DNA from: an uncultured Clostridium sp.
GTDB lineage: Bacteria > Bacillota > Clostridia > Lachnospirales > Lachnospiraceae
Assembly (NCBI GenBank): GCA_900538475.1
Contig: UPYT01000012.1
Span: 32,841-96,840, forward strand
DNA length: 64,000 nucleotides
Reading direction: 5' to 3'
Both the position numbers and the translations under genes were made by a program. Shown here piece by piece: positions 9,736-19,274 of the stretch. Numbering within the stretch: position 1 is the first letter of the stretch; every line of letters begins with the position of its first letter. The notes under the pieces were generated by a model that saw only the letters and a program-made list of their open reading frames with translations, did no database searches and had not been told where the DNA came from.

Positions 9736-10729
9736 CTTTCTCTGCAAATTCTGTTGTTACCAGCTTTTCGTAGGGAACCCGGGTATTCAGTTCACCCGCT
9801 TCTTCAAGAATATTCTGCAGCAGTTCAAAGCTGCTTTTTTCAAATATCAAATCGTTTTTCCAGGTATCCTGGGCTTTATATCGTTCAATAATAGCAATAA
9901 TGTTTTCCAGAGGCGTTTCTGGAAACTGAGGCTGAATGGTTTTTGCAATTTCTTCCGATGAATGGGTATTTACATACTGCATTCCTTTTTGAAGTGCATT
10001 GGTAAATTTCTGAATGATGTCAGGATGGGAATCCAGATAACTTTTTCTGGCACAGTAGGCAGTGTAAGGAACATAGCCGGAATCTGTGCCAAGAGAGGCA
10101 ACTACATATCCCTTTCCTTCCAGCTCCAGACCGGTGGCAAAGGGCTCAAATTCAACCGTATAGTCGCTTGTATTTCCCGCAAAGGCTGCAGCAGTAAGGC
10201 CAAACTGAATACTCTGATCAATGGTGAGATCGGTTTTGGGATCAATGCCATTTTTCTTCAGAATATATTCAAAAACCATCTGGGGCATTCCTCCGGCTCT
10301 TCCGCCCAGAACCGTTGTTCCTTTCAGCTTTTGCCAGGAAAAGGAAGGATCCGGGTGTCTTGCCACAAGGAAGTTTCCGGCTCTTTGGGTCAGCTGGGCA
10401 AAATTGACAGCATAGTCCGGCGCATCCTGGGCAAAGGTATAAATACTGGCCTCTGATCCCATAAAGCCAATGTCAGCGTCGCCGGACAGAAGGGCTGTCA
10501 TAACCTTGTCAGCTCCTGCTCCATTGACCAGAGTCAGGTCAAGACCTTCTTCTGTAAAATATCCCAGCTCAATGGCTGCATACTGAGGGGCATAAAAGAC
10601 AGAATGGGCTACTTCATTTAAAGTAACTGGGGTCATACCGGTTTTACTTTTTCCAGAGCAGCCGGAAAGAGCGACAGCGGCGGACAAGGCGGCTGCCAGA
10701 AAAAAATAAGGGGTGATTTTTTTCATCAT
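9719..10729 (-). CDS. ABC transporter substrate-binding lipoprotein, SsuA/ThiY/NMT1 type
   Basis: The 336-residue protein has a Lys-rich start, a hydrophobic stretch and the lipobox LSGC with Cys24, so it is a secreted lipoprotein. The body matches the periplasmic binding fold of aromatic-sulfonate/thiamine-precursor/nitrate binding proteins (NEVAHSVFYAPQYAAIELGYF, GDADIGFMGSEA). The ligand cannot be assigned. It is transcribed alone: no permease or ATPase lies on either side, so the partner genes must be elsewhere or shared. AGGAGGAAT precedes the ATGATG start. Confidence 0.88.
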   Translation of the reverse strand: MMKKITPYFFLAAALSAAVALSGCSGKSKTGMTPVTLNEVAHSVFYAPQYAAIELGYFTEEGLDLTLVNGAGADKVMTALLSGDADIGFMGSEASIYTFAQDAPDYAVNFAQLTQRAGNFLVARHPDPSFSWQKLKGTTVLGGRAGGMPQMVFEYILKKNGIDPKTDLTIDQSIQFGLTAAAFAGNTSDYTVEFEPFATGLELEGKGYVVASLGTDSGYVPYTAYCARKSYLDSHPDIIQKFTNALQKGMQYVNTHSSEEIAKTIQPQFPETPLENIIAIIERYKAQDTWKNDLIFEKSSFELLQNILEEAGELNTRVPYEKLVTTEFAEKAKEAS

Positions 10730-11000
10730 ATTCCTCCTGAGAGAAGATTTCCTAATACAATGTATCAGAAAATTGACAGAAGGTGTCTGTCCGGTCAGAA
10801 AATTTTACAGACGCTTTTTCAGGAAAGAAAAAAACGGACACGATTTTACATAGATTTAACATAAATTTTAAATGATGAGGTAGAAAGTAAAAATACCATT
10901 ATGATATGATAAAAACCGTGTTAAACAACACACGCAGAATCAAAAAGCATGAAGAAAAGAATATGAGCGGGGTAATCCCGCATACGGAGGAAAAGAGAGG

Positions 11001-12707
11001 ATGAATGGAACCATGGAAGTGGCGTTTGGTATGGCCGGAGGACTTGCTCTGTTTTTGTATGGCATGAACAGTATGAGTGATGCTCTGCAGAAGGCGGCTG
11101 GAGAGAGAATGAAAAGCATTTTAAGCTTTTTGACCAAGAATCCAGTAATGGGAGCCCTGGCCGGAGCCCTGGTAACAGCTGTGCTGCAGTCCAGCTCTGC
11201 CACAACAGTTATGGCAATCGGCTTTGTCAGCGCCGGGCTGATGAGTTTGCCTCAGGCGATTTCAGTTATTTTCGGAGCAAACGTTGGTACGACTATGACA
11301 GCTCAGCTGCTGGCATTTCAGATCAGCGATTATATTTATCCGATTATCTTTATCGGTTTTCTGATGAATTTTGCAGGAAAATCAGAAAAATTAAAGAATG
11401 TCGGTCTTGTGATTTTTTCTTTTGGACTTTTATTTGAAGGAATTGAGATTATGGGAAGTGTGATGAAGCCTTTGGCTGGAAGTCCCTTCTTCATTAATCT
11501 GATTGGAAAGGTGTCTCAGATTCCGATTCTGGGAGTTTTGGTTGGTCTTTTCATGACACTGATTGTTCAGTCCAGCTCCGCCACGATTGCGGTGCTTCAG
11601 AATTTTGCCTCTCAGGCCGGGCCCGATGGCGTCAGCAGTGTGATTGGCCTTGCAGGAGCAATCCCGATTCTTTTGGGTGATAACATTGGTACGACCATTA
11701 CAGCGCTTCTTGCATCCATTGGGCAGTCTAAGAATGCAAAGCGGACGGCAGTGGCCCACAGCGTATTTAATATTACAGGAAGCATTGTATTCTTGTTTAT
11801 GATTCCTGTTCTGACGGCTTTTGTGCAGATGATTTCTCCCAAGGGGCCAGAGGTGGCTGTTATTTCCCGCCAGATTGCAAATGCCCATACAACTTTTAAC
11901 GTTGTCTGTACCCTGGTATGGCTTCCTTTGATTGCGGTTATGGTAAAAATCGTAAAACTGATTATTCCGGGAGAAGATCAGAATGAAAATCAGGCATTCC
12001 AGGCTAAGTTCCTGGATGAGAAGGTGATTGGGCAGCCGGTTGCAGCTATGTATCTCGTGTCTCAGGAGTTAAATCGGGGAGCAGAGCTGGCAGAGGGAAT
12101 GCTTGATTTGGCTAAGGAGTCTCTTACCGGAACCAACCGAAAGGAGGCGAGGATGGAGTTTGCAGGTTCCTGCAGTGCTCTAGAACGCCTTCAGAAGAAT
12201 ATTTCCCAGTATCTGACGAAAATGCTGTCCAGCGGCGCTATGACAGAAATTCAGGCGGAAAAAACAGCAGGTCTCTTATCAGTATCAAACAATCTGGAGC
12301 GTATTACGGAGCGGTGCAGCGACATTCTGCAGATTGTAGAAAAGGTGCAGAATGAAAACCGCCAGATTTCCGATGAGGCAGTGGGAGAACTGAAAAACTG
12401 TTTTGCTATTCTGAACTATCTTTTTGAACATGCAATGGAGGCGGTTCGCACAGGTGACTGGGAGGCGGCAAGGAAGGTAAGCCGCAGTAAAAATAAAATG
12501 AGAAAGGCACAGAAGCAGTTTACAAAGGCCCATATGGCCAGGGTAAAGAAGAATCTTTGTGATTCGTCCATGCTGGAGGATTTTTCTAATCTTTTGTACA
12601 ATCTGGATCGAATTGCCGATAACTGTGTCAGCATCGCGGAAGAGGCTCTGGACGATGTGATTTTTGTGAATCTGGAGGAGATGCATAAAGAGGAAGGTAC
12701 TGTGTAA
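11001..12707 (+). CDS. Na+/phosphate cotransporter family protein (NptA-like) with PhoU-like tail
   Basis: An integral membrane protein of 568 residues. Two inverted-repeat transport halves each carry the QSSSAT signature (LQSSSATTVMAIGF and VQSSSATIAVLQ), as in sodium-dependent phosphate carriers. About eight hydrophobic segments end near residue 320. The C-terminal ~220 residues are a soluble helical PhoU-like region with many charged heptads, which in this family probably senses or gates phosphate transport. GGAGGAAAAGAG precedes the start. A terminator overlaps its 3' end. Confidence 0.9.
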   Translation: MNGTMEVAFGMAGGLALFLYGMNSMSDALQKAAGERMKSILSFLTKNPVMGALAGALVTAVLQSSSATTVMAIGFVSAGLMSLPQAISVIFGANVGTTMTAQLLAFQISDYIYPIIFIGFLMNFAGKSEKLKNVGLVIFSFGLLFEGIEIMGSVMKPLAGSPFFINLIGKVSQIPILGVLVGLFMTLIVQSSSATIAVLQNFASQAGPDGVSSVIGLAGAIPILLGDNIGTTITALLASIGQSKNAKRTAVAHSVFNITGSIVFLFMIPVLTAFVQMISPKGPEVAVISRQIANAHTTFNVVCTLVWLPLIAVMVKIVKLIIPGEDQNENQAFQAKFLDEKVIGQPVAAMYLVSQELNRGAELAEGMLDLAKESLTGTNRKEARMEFAGSCSALERLQKNISQYLTKMLSSGAMTEIQAEKTAGLLSVSNNLERITERCSDILQIVEKVQNENRQISDEAVGELKNCFAILNYLFEHAMEAVRTGDWEAARKVSRSKNKMRKAQKQFTKAHMARVKKNLCDSSMLEDFSNLLYNLDRIADNCVSIAEEALDDVIFVNLEEMHKEEGTV

Positions 12708-12726
12708 AGCAGTATCTTCTTTTTTT
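12692..12726 (+). terminator. intrinsic terminator after the Na/Pi cotransporter
   Basis: Stem GAAGGTACTG / CAGTATCTTC (one G-T pair) followed by seven T. The stop codon lies in the loop. Confidence 0.7.
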
Positions 12727-12838
12727 GGGAAAGTTCTGAAAGAATCTGTTTGCATACAGGTATCAGCTGTGCTATGATGTTTCTACAGTAAAGTGGGAAA
12801 GTGCTATTGAATACAGAAATACGAGGGAGGAAAAAGAA

Positions 12839-13492
12839 ATGAGGTTTTTTGTAGATACAGCAAATGTAGACGAGATCAGAAAAGCAAATGATATGGGAAT
12901 TATCTGCGGAGTTACCACAAATCCTTCTCTGATTGCAAAGGAGGGACGAGATTTTCATCAGGTGATTCAGGAAATCGCCTCGATTGTGGATGGTCCGATC
13001 AGCGGGGAGGTAAAGGCAACGACAGAGGATGCAGAGGGTATGGTGAAGGAAGGACGGGAAATTGCCGCAATCCACCCCAATATGGTTGTAAAGATCCCCA
13101 TGACAGCCGAAGGCTTAAAGGCTGTGAAAATTTTAAGCGCCGAGGGAGTGAAGACCAATGTGACTCTGATTTTTACAGCGGCTCAGGCACTTCTTGCTGC
13201 AAGAGCAGGCGCAAACTATGTCTCTCCCTTCCTGGGACGTCTGGATGATATTTCTACGCCGGGAATTGAGCTGATTGAAGATATTACAGAGATTTTCATG
13301 GTTCACAATCTGGGTACCCAGGTGATTGCTGCAAGCATCCGCAATCCGATCCATGTGATAGACTGTGCAAAAGCCGGTGCAGACATTGCCACAGTTCCCT
13401 ATAAGGTTCTTATGCAGATGATTCACCATCCACTGACAGATGCAGGAATTGCCAAATTCCAGGCAGATTACAGAGCTGTGTTCGGTGAATAG
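12839..13492 (+). CDS. tal: transaldolase / fructose-6-phosphate aldolase family (TalC-like)
   Basis: A small class I aldolase of 217 residues working in the non-oxidative pentose phosphate pathway. The Schiff-base lysine is Lys85 in VVKIPMT. Other conserved blocks are [28 protein letters not shown] and SPFLGRLDD. Glu57 in ISGEV is at the position where true transaldolases carry Glu and the E. coli fructose-6-phosphate aldolase carries Gln, so I favour transaldolase activity. GAGGGAGGAAAAAG precedes the start. A HAD phosphatase follows 18 nt later and is probably co-transcribed. Confidence 0.92.
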   Translation: MRFFVDTANVDEIRKANDMGIICGVTTNPSLIAKEGRDFHQVIQEIASIVDGPISGEVKATTEDAEGMVKEGREIAAIHPNMVVKIPMTAEGLKAVKILSAEGVKTNVTLIFTAAQALLAARAGANYVSPFLGRLDDISTPGIELIEDITEIFMVHNLGTQVIAASIRNPIHVIDCAKAGADIATVPYKVLMQMIHHPLTDAGIAKFQADYRAVFGE

Positions 13493-13510
13493 AAAACGCG
13501 GGGGAAGGTT

Positions 13511-14320
13511 ATGAATTACAAAATGATTGTGCTGGATCTGGATGGTACTCTGACCAACAGAGACAAGGTGATTACAGATAAGACCCGTCAAGCCTTGATG
13601 GAAGCCCAGAAAAGGGGAAAAAAGGTTGTTCTTGCATCCGGACGGCCTACCTACGGCGTAGTTCCCCTGGCTGAGGAGCTGGAACTGGGAAAATATGGTG
13701 GCTGTATTCTGTCCTTTAACGGCGGTATTATTATGGATTGCCGGACAGGAGAGGTGCTTTTTCAAAAAAAGCTTCCGGCAGAGGCGAACCGGAAAATTAT
13801 TGGTCTGGCTCAGGAGGAAAGGGTAAGCAGTATTCTGACCTACCAGGACGGCCTGATTATTACAGACAACGAAGAATGTCCCTACGTGAAGATTGAAGCA
13901 GGGATTAATCACCTGAAGGTGCGTCAGGTGGGCTCTATGGCTGACTATGTGGATTTTTCTGTGCCTAAGTTTCTGATGTGTGATGACGGAGATTATCTGG
14001 CGCTGACAGAAGCCAGAGTAAAGGCGGCGCTGGGACGTGATTTCAGTGTGTACCGGTCAGAACCCTTTTTCCTGGAGATTCTTCCAAAGGGCATTGACAA
14101 GGCTCAGAGCCTTTCTCAGCTTCTGAAAGTGCTTGGTATCGAGCGGGAAGAGATGATCGCCTGCGGAGACGGGTATAACGATATTTCCATGATTCAGTAT
14201 GCAGGTCTGGGCGTTGCAATGGAAAATGCGGTGCTTCCTGTGAGAAAAGCAGCAGATTATGTAACTCTTTCTAATAATGATGACGGCGTTGCCCATGTAG
14301 TTGAAAAGTTTTTGCTGTAA
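13511..14320 (+). CDS. Cof-type HAD-IIB sugar-phosphate phosphatase
   Basis: The 269-residue protein has the HAD nucleophile motif LDLDGTL (Asp9, Asp11 region), LASGRP (motif II), a long type IIB cap in the middle, and the C-terminal LPKGIDKAQSL and GDGYNDISMI motifs. It belongs to the Cof/YidA branch that dephosphorylates sugar phosphates and phosphorylated cofactors; the substrate is unknown. It lies just after the transaldolase gene, so a sugar-phosphate role is reasonable but only inferred. Confidence 0.92.
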   Translation: MNYKMIVLDLDGTLTNRDKVITDKTRQALMEAQKRGKKVVLASGRPTYGVVPLAEELELGKYGGCILSFNGGIIMDCRTGEVLFQKKLPAEANRKIIGLAQEERVSSILTYQDGLIITDNEECPYVKIEAGINHLKVRQVGSMADYVDFSVPKFLMCDDGDYLALTEARVKAALGRDFSVYRSEPFFLEILPKGIDKAQSLSQLLKVLGIEREEMIACGDGYNDISMIQYAGLGVAMENAVLPVRKAADYVTLSNNDDGVAHVVEKFLL

Positions 14321-14407
14321 AACTATAGACTTTAAAATTTTACTGTGCTAAACTATGAAAGAAGACTATCAGGTCAATCATGAAAGGAAAGAAGGGAACC
14401 CCGGTCT

Positions 14408-14710
14408 ATGAATAAGAAAATAAAAACAGAAGCAGTGGATCATCTGTTTCAGGCAATTTTGACACTGAAAAACCCGGAAGAATGCTATATCTTTTTTGAG
14501 GACGTATGTACGGTTAATGAGCTCTTATCTCTGTCACAGCGTTATGAGGTAGCCAAAATGCTTCGGGAGAAAAAAACCTACCTGGAAATAGCAGAGAAAA
14601 CCGGTGCGTCTACAGCAACCATCAGCCGGGTCAATCGCTCTTTGAATTATGGCAATGACGGCTATGATATGGTATTTGCCAGACTGTCGGAAAAGGACGG
14701 GGAAGAATAA
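14408..14710 (+). CDS. YerC/YecD family TrpR-related DNA-binding protein
   Basis: A 100-residue helical protein with the TrpR-like layout LLSLSQRYEVAKML...KTYLEIAEKTGASTATISRVNRSL, the last part being the helix-turn-helix. The YerC/YecD family is widespread in Firmicutes and is a presumed transcription regulator; the target genes are not visible here. It is followed by a bidirectional terminator. Confidence 0.9.
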   Translation: MNKKIKTEAVDHLFQAILTLKNPEECYIFFEDVCTVNELLSLSQRYEVAKMLREKKTYLEIAEKTGASTATISRVNRSLNYGNDGYDMVFARLSEKDGEE

Positions 14711-14743
14711 AAGAGGGCTAACTAAATTATAAGAGAGCATAAG

Positions 14744-14770
14744 AAAAAGCGCTGGTTTCAGCGCTTTTTT
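14744..14770. terminator. bidirectional terminator between yerC-like gene and DUF1836 gene
   Basis: Stem AAAAAGCGCTG / CAGCGCTTTTTT with a GTTT loop. It overlaps the stop codon of the minus-strand gene. Confidence 0.8.
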
Positions 14771-15381
14771 CTGGTCTCTGAAGTGTCAGCTTCTGATTCT
14801 TCACGAAGCTGATCGATCATCATTTCTACCATTTGTTTTTTTAAATAGACATCAAAGGACAGCTCACTGATAAAGGCAAACAGCTGTAAATACTCCTGAT
14901 CTTCTACAGGAAAATCGGCAAAGGTTTCTTCAGAAGCCTGAAACTTGGCCTGAATATCTGCTTTTAACCGTTCCATCTGCTGATCCTCTAGGGAGAATAC
15001 CTCCTCATAAATCCGGCTCAGGGAAGGCTCTGCGCTGCTGTTAAAGTACTGTTCCGTAATAGGACGAAACAGCTGTTCAATATCGTGAAAAGAAAGCAGG
15101 TTCTTGTAATAGTAGATAAACAACAGAAGAATCAGATGCTCCTTGCTGTATTTTTTCTTTACAGGGGGCGGAAGCAGGTTGTTCTTTGCATAGTTGTTGA
15201 TCATAGTTTTTGTAAGAGCCTTGTCTTCCGGATTCCGCTTAGCTTTTCTCAGATGCTCTTCCATAAAGGAGGTCACCTGATCCATGTAGAGATCGATCTC
15301 CGGGATTTTTTCCAGCTTGATATAGGAGATGGTTCCCAGACGATCCAAAATGTCGTTCAGTCGTTCCTTGTTTGTTTTCAT
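14758..15381 (-). CDS. DUF1836 domain protein
   Basis: About 207 residues. After an acidic helical start it carries a MerR-like helix-turn-helix region (MINNYAKNNLLPPPVKKKYS and HLILLLFIYYYKNLLS), the recognisable part of DUF1836. The family is assumed to bind DNA, but no function is known to me. I start it at ATG 15381 after GAGGTGAG; the longer frame to 15471 lacks a ribosome binding site. It is divergent from the small gene at 15503. Confidence 0.82.
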   Translation of the reverse strand: MKTNKERLNDILDRLGTISYIKLEKIPEIDLYMDQVTSFMEEHLRKAKRNPEDKALTKTMINNYAKNNLLPPPVKKKYSKEHLILLLFIYYYKNLLSFHDIEQLFRPITEQYFNSSAEPSLSRIYEEVFSLEDQQMERLKADIQAKFQASEETFADFPVEDQEYLQLFAFISELSFDVYLKKQMVEMMIDQLREESEADTSETRKKR

Positions 15382-15502
15382 TTGCTCACCTCTGACCCTA
15401 TTATATAGTATTGAAAACCAGATGACAAGAGGGTGAGGAAATACTTTGCATAAATTTTCCTGTTTCTCCATATACTGTTTTTGTAAAGGAGGAACGAATA
15501 CT

Positions 15503-15751
15503 ATGGCGAGACGAGCGAGGAAAACACCGCTGGAAAAATGTCAGGAGGAGCTTTTGACGGTGAAGGCTTCTATTGAGCAGTATGATCATTGTCTGGAAAC
15601 TCTTCGGGAAAAGGAAAAGCAGCTGGAAAACCAGATTTTGATGGAAAAATTCCGGGAGATCAATGAATTGCTGGAGCTTCAGAACCTGTCTTTAGATGAT
15701 TTAAAGGACATGCTCGGAGAAAAAAAGGTGGAAACGCAGGAAGCCTCCTGA
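15503..15751 (+). CDS. small coiled-coil protein, unknown function
   Basis: An 82-residue, highly charged protein beginning MARRARKTPLEKCQEEL. It is nearly all predicted helix with heptad-like Leu/Ile spacing between residues 10 and 70. A strong AAAGGAGG ribosome binding site precedes ATG 15503, so the longer upstream frame is not needed. Similar short coiled-coil proteins are common in Lachnospiraceae, but I do not know a function. Confidence 0.7.
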   Translation: MARRARKTPLEKCQEELLTVKASIEQYDHCLETLREKEKQLENQILMEKFREINELLELQNLSLDDLKDMLGEKKVETQEAS

Positions 15752-15793
15752 TTCTCAAAAAAATTTTGATAGAAAAATAAAATTGAGATATTG

Positions 15794-15822
15794 TTGAATT
15801 CTTCTGGAAAAACCGTTATAAT
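15794..15822 (+). promoter_or_regulatory. sigma-A type promoter for ridA
   Basis: TTGAAT at 15794-15799 and TATAAT at 15817-15822 with a 17-nt spacer, 40 nt before the start codon. Confidence 0.65.
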
Positions 15823-15861
15823 GGATGCAGAATAAGAGAAAATTCACAGGAGGCTATGAAC

Positions 15862-16242
15862 ATGAAAAAAGTACTGGCAACAACTAAGGCACCGGCAGCA
15901 ATTGGACCGTATTCTCAGGCTATCCGCGCAGACAAATTTGTTTTCGTTTCCGGACAGCTTCCCATTGACCCGGCAACCGGAGAATTCGCAGGAGACGATA
16001 TTGCAGCTCAGACCAGACAGTCTCTGACCAATATCCAGAACATTCTGGCCAGCGAGGGACTGACCATGGCAAATGTAGTAAAAACCACTGTTCTGCTGAA
16101 AAACATTTCTGATTTTGGCGCAATGAACGAGGTTTATGCTTCATTTTTCGAGAGCGACTGCCCTGCAAGAGCAGCATTTGAGGTAGCTGCCCTGCCGAAG
16201 GCTGCCCTGGTTGAAATCGAAGCGATTGCATATGCAGAATAA
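15862..16242 (+). CDS. ridA: RidA family reactive imine/enamine deaminase
   Basis: RidA hydrolyses reactive 2-aminoacrylate-type imines released by PLP enzymes. The 126-residue protein shows [22 protein letters not shown], and the C-terminal [21 protein letters not shown] with the active-site Arg. ATG 15862 gives good spacing to AGGAGG; the ATG 6 nt upstream is too close. A promoter lies just upstream and a strong terminator follows. Confidence 0.94.
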   Translation: MKKVLATTKAPAAIGPYSQAIRADKFVFVSGQLPIDPATGEFAGDDIAAQTRQSLTNIQNILASEGLTMANVVKTTVLLKNISDFGAMNEVYASFFESDCPARAAFEVAALPKAALVEIEAIAYAE

Positions 16243-16266
16243 GCCCTGAAAAGACAGAGAAGGAGG

Positions 16267-16305
16267 CCGGAGCAAACCCAAAAGGTTTGCCCCGGTTCTT
16301 TTTTT
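16267..16305 (+). terminator. intrinsic terminator after ridA
   Basis: Stem CCGG-GCAAACC / GGTTTGC-CCGG with a CAAAA loop, followed by TTCTTTTTTT. Confidence 0.82.
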
Positions 16306-16355
16306 ATGATATACTAGCCAGAAGAATCAGGAAGAAAGATGAGGATAAGGACTTC

Positions 16356-18707
16356 ATGGCAGTTTACGATACATTAAATCCCATGCAGAAGGAGGCGGTG
16401 CTCTGCACAGAAGGACCGCTTCTTGTACTGGCAGGGGCAGGTTCAGGAAAAACAAGGGTTCTGACCCACAGGATCGCCTATTTAATCGAAGAAAAAAAGG
16501 TAAGTCCATGGAACATTATGGCAATTACCTTTACGAACAAGGCAGCAGGAGAAATGCGGGAGCGTGTAGACCGTTTGGTAGGGGAAAAATCCGACAGTAT
16601 CTGGGTCAGCACCTTTCATTCCTCCTGTGTGAAAATTCTCAGAAGATTTATTGAAAATCTGGGATACAGCAGAAGCTTTACTATTTATGATGCGGATGAT
16701 CAGAGAACTTTGATGAAGCAGATTTTAAAAAAAATGGAGCTGGATCCAAAGCAGTTTCGGGATCGGGCCATGCTGTCTGCTATTTCCAATGCGAAAAATG
16801 AACTGATTGGCCCGGAGGAATTCCGCCTGAACGCAGAGGGAGACTGGAGAGAGAAGAAAACGGCAGAGGTTTATGCCATGTACCAGGAGGAGTTGAGAAA
16901 AAACAATGCGCTTGATTTTGATGATTTGATTTTTAAAACTGTGGATCTGTTCCGAACCAATCCAGACGTACTGGAGTATTATCAGGAGCGATTCCTGTAC
17001 ATAATGGTGGATGAGTATCAGGATACGAATACAGCTCAGTTCCAGCTGGTTTCTCTTCTGGCAGGGAAATACAAGAATCTCTGTGTCGTAGGCGATGATG
17101 ATCAGTCGATTTATAAGTTCCGCGGAGCCAATATTGGAAATATCCTGGATTTTGAGTCTACCTTTCCCGGAGCAAGGGTGATTAAGCTGGAACAGAATTA
17201 CCGTTCTACAGGAAATATCCTGAATGCAGCCAACGGCGTGATCTGTAACAACCAGGGCCGGAAGGAAAAAACTCTCTGGACAGCCAGGGAAGAGGGAGAA
17301 CCTGTAATTCTGCGCCAGTATGAGCAGGCAGGCGAGGAGGCTGCAGGGATTGTGAAAGAGATTCTGGAGAGTGGAAAGGATTATCGGGATTTTGCAGTTC
17401 TTTACCGGACCAATGCCCAGTCCCGGATTTTAGAAGAGCAGTGTGTAGCTGCCAATCTTCCTTATCGGTTGGTAGGCGGAGTTAATTTCTATCAGAGAAA
17501 AGAAATTAAAGATGTTCTGGCCTATTTAAAAACGATTGCCAACGGTCAGGATGATCTGGCAGTGCAGCGGATCATCAATGTTCCAAAGCGGGGAATCGGA
17601 GGAGTTTCTATTGGAAAAATCACGCTTTGGGCTGCGATGCAGAATGTAAGCTTTTATACAGCCTGTACCAGGGCAGGAGAGATAGAAGGGCTTGGAAAGG
17701 CGGCCGGAAAGGTTTTGGCCTTTACAGGGCAGATCGCGGCCTTCCGAAGTCATCTGGAGCGTGGGAGCAGTATTAAGGAGCTCATAGAAGAAATTCTGGA
17801 GGATACAGGGTATCGAAAAGAACTGGAGGATGAAGATGATATAGAGGCGGAGACTCGTCTGGAAAATATTCAGGAGCTGATGAACAAGGCGGTTAGCTAC
17901 ACGGATGGCAGTGAAAATCCGGAACTGAGTGAATTTCTGGAAGAAGTTGCCCTGGTGTCAGATGTGGATCGAATGGATGATTCACAGAGCAGAGTAACGC
18001 TGATGACCCTTCACAGCGCAAAGGGACTGGAGTTTCCGGTGGTATATTTAACAGGTATGGAGGACGGACTCTTTCCCAGTATGATGTCGATTGCTGCAAA
18101 TGATGAGACAGAGCTGGAGGAAGAACGCCGCCTTTGTTATGTGGGAATTACCCGTGCCATGGATCGGCTGGTACTGACCGGTTCCAGATTCCGCATGGTG
18201 AATGGAGAGACCAGATATTCCTGCCTCAGCCGTTTCGTAGATGAGATTCCCAAAGAAGTGATGAAGGAGGAGCGGCTGGAGCCGCGCCTTGGAAGAAAGA
18301 TTTCAAGAGATGAATTTGCTGATGACAGTTTGCCCTGGAATCAGGCGCAGACCAGACTTGGAGTCAGCAGGTTTGGAGATCGTCCCAATGCTTATTTTGA
18401 TAAGCCGTCTGTAGGAAGGGGAGCTGAGGGCGGAAGTAGCTATGGAAGCAGAAATGGTTTTGGAAGCGGCTTTGGAGGAAGGAGTGCTGCAGCCGGAAGC
18501 AATCCGGGATTTGGGAAGGCCTTTACGGTACAGAAGCCGGCTTCTCTGGAGTATCAGGAGGGAGACCGGGTGAAGCATATAAAATTTGGCGAAGGCACGG
18601 TTCAGCAGATTCAGGATGGCCCCAAGGATTTTGAAGTGACCGTTAATTTTGACCGTGCAGGCGTGAAAAAAATGTTTGCGTCCTTTGCAAAGCTGCAGAA
18701 GGTGTGA
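16356..18707 (+). CDS. pcrA: ATP-dependent DNA helicase, UvrD/PcrA
   Basis: A 3'-5' SF1A helicase for repair and removal of replication blocks. Visible are the Q-motif LNPMQKEAV, Walker A LAGAGSGKT, motif Ia ITFTNKAAGEM, motif II VDEYQDTN, motif III GDDDQSIYKFRGA, motif IV QNYRS, motif V TLHSAKGLEFPVVY and motif VI VGITRAMDRL. The C-terminus has a Gly/Ser-rich linker and the conserved Tudor-like KHIKFGEGTV segment that contacts RNA polymerase in PcrA. I place the start at ATG 16356 (MAVYDTLNPMQ), giving 783 residues. Confidence 0.95.
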   Translation: MAVYDTLNPMQKEAVLCTEGPLLVLAGAGSGKTRVLTHRIAYLIEEKKVSPWNIMAITFTNKAAGEMRERVDRLVGEKSDSIWVSTFHSSCVKILRRFIENLGYSRSFTIYDADDQRTLMKQILKKMELDPKQFRDRAMLSAISNAKNELIGPEEFRLNAEGDWREKKTAEVYAMYQEELRKNNALDFDDLIFKTVDLFRTNPDVLEYYQERFLYIMVDEYQDTNTAQFQLVSLLAGKYKNLCVVGDDDQSIYKFRGANIGNILDFESTFPGARVIKLEQNYRSTGNILNAANGVICNNQGRKEKTLWTAREEGEPVILRQYEQAGEEAAGIVKEILESGKDYRDFAVLYRTNAQSRILEEQCVAANLPYRLVGGVNFYQRKEIKDVLAYLKTIANGQDDLAVQRIINVPKRGIGGVSIGKITLWAAMQNVSFYTACTRAGEIEGLGKAAGKVLAFTGQIAAFRSHLERGSSIKELIEEILEDTGYRKELEDEDDIEAETRLENIQELMNKAVSYTDGSENPELSEFLEEVALVSDVDRMDDSQSRVTLMTLHSAKGLEFPVVYLTGMEDGLFPSMMSIAANDETELEEERRLCYVGITRAMDRLVLTGSRFRMVNGETRYSCLSRFVDEIPKEVMKEERLEPRLGRKISRDEFADDSLPWNQAQTRLGVSRFGDRPNAYFDKPSVGRGAEGGSSYGSRNGFGSGFGGRSAAAGSNPGFGKAFTVQKPASLEYQEGDRVKHIKFGEGTVQQIQDGPKDFEVTVNFDRAGVKKMFASFAKLQKV

Positions 18708-18835
18708 GAAAAAGCAGCGAAAAACGGTTATAAAAAAGAGAAAATTGAATAAAATAGGATAGTAAAATGAGGAAATTGATGTTATAATGTTCAAGAGGGC
18801 ATAATATGCCGCAATCACAGAAAGGACGTGAAACT

Positions 18836-19123
18836 ATGAACAGATTCGATACCATGAGCAAGGATGCACTGAGCCGCGTAGAAGAGATTATGAATTCCAC
18901 AAAGCTGAATGAATTCCTGCATAGAAAAGAAGAGGAAGAGAAAAAGAAAACCTGCATTCTCTGGGTACTGGCAATTATCGGTGCAGTAGCAGCAGTGGCA
19001 GCTATCGCATATGGCGTATACCGTTTCTTCACTCCGGACTATCTGGAGGATTTCGAGGATGACTTTGACGATGATTTTGACGATGATTTCTTCGAAGAAG
19101 AGGAAGAAAACGCAGATAAATAA
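18836..19123 (+). CDS. small single-pass membrane protein with acidic tail, unknown function
   Basis: A 95-residue protein: charged helical N-terminus (about 1-40), one transmembrane segment (about 42-62, WVLAIIGAVAAVAAIAYGVY) and an Asp/Phe/Glu repeat tail (DDFDDDF). ATG 18836 follows AAGGACGTG. A TATAAT at 18783-18788 about 50 nt upstream suggests its own promoter. Small proteins of this design are common in Lachnospiraceae; the function is unknown. Confidence 0.78.
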   Translation: MNRFDTMSKDALSRVEEIMNSTKLNEFLHRKEEEEKKKTCILWVLAIIGAVAAVAAIAYGVYRFFTPDYLEDFEDDFDDDFDDDFFEEEEENADK

Positions 19124-19131
19124 AACAAGGC

Positions 19132-19161
19132 AGCGTGTCTCTGAGAGGGGGCACGCTTTTT
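19132..19161 (+). terminator. intrinsic terminator
   Basis: Stem AGCGTG / CACGCT followed by TTTTTG, just after the small membrane protein gene. Confidence 0.7.
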
Positions 19162-19274
19162 GATTTCATGGGAAATTACGTCCTGCGACAGAAAATCAGA
19201 AAACAGTTTCCTATTATGCTGATTAATGGTATACTGAGATTCAATTGAGAAATAAAGAAAAAGGAGTATTCAGT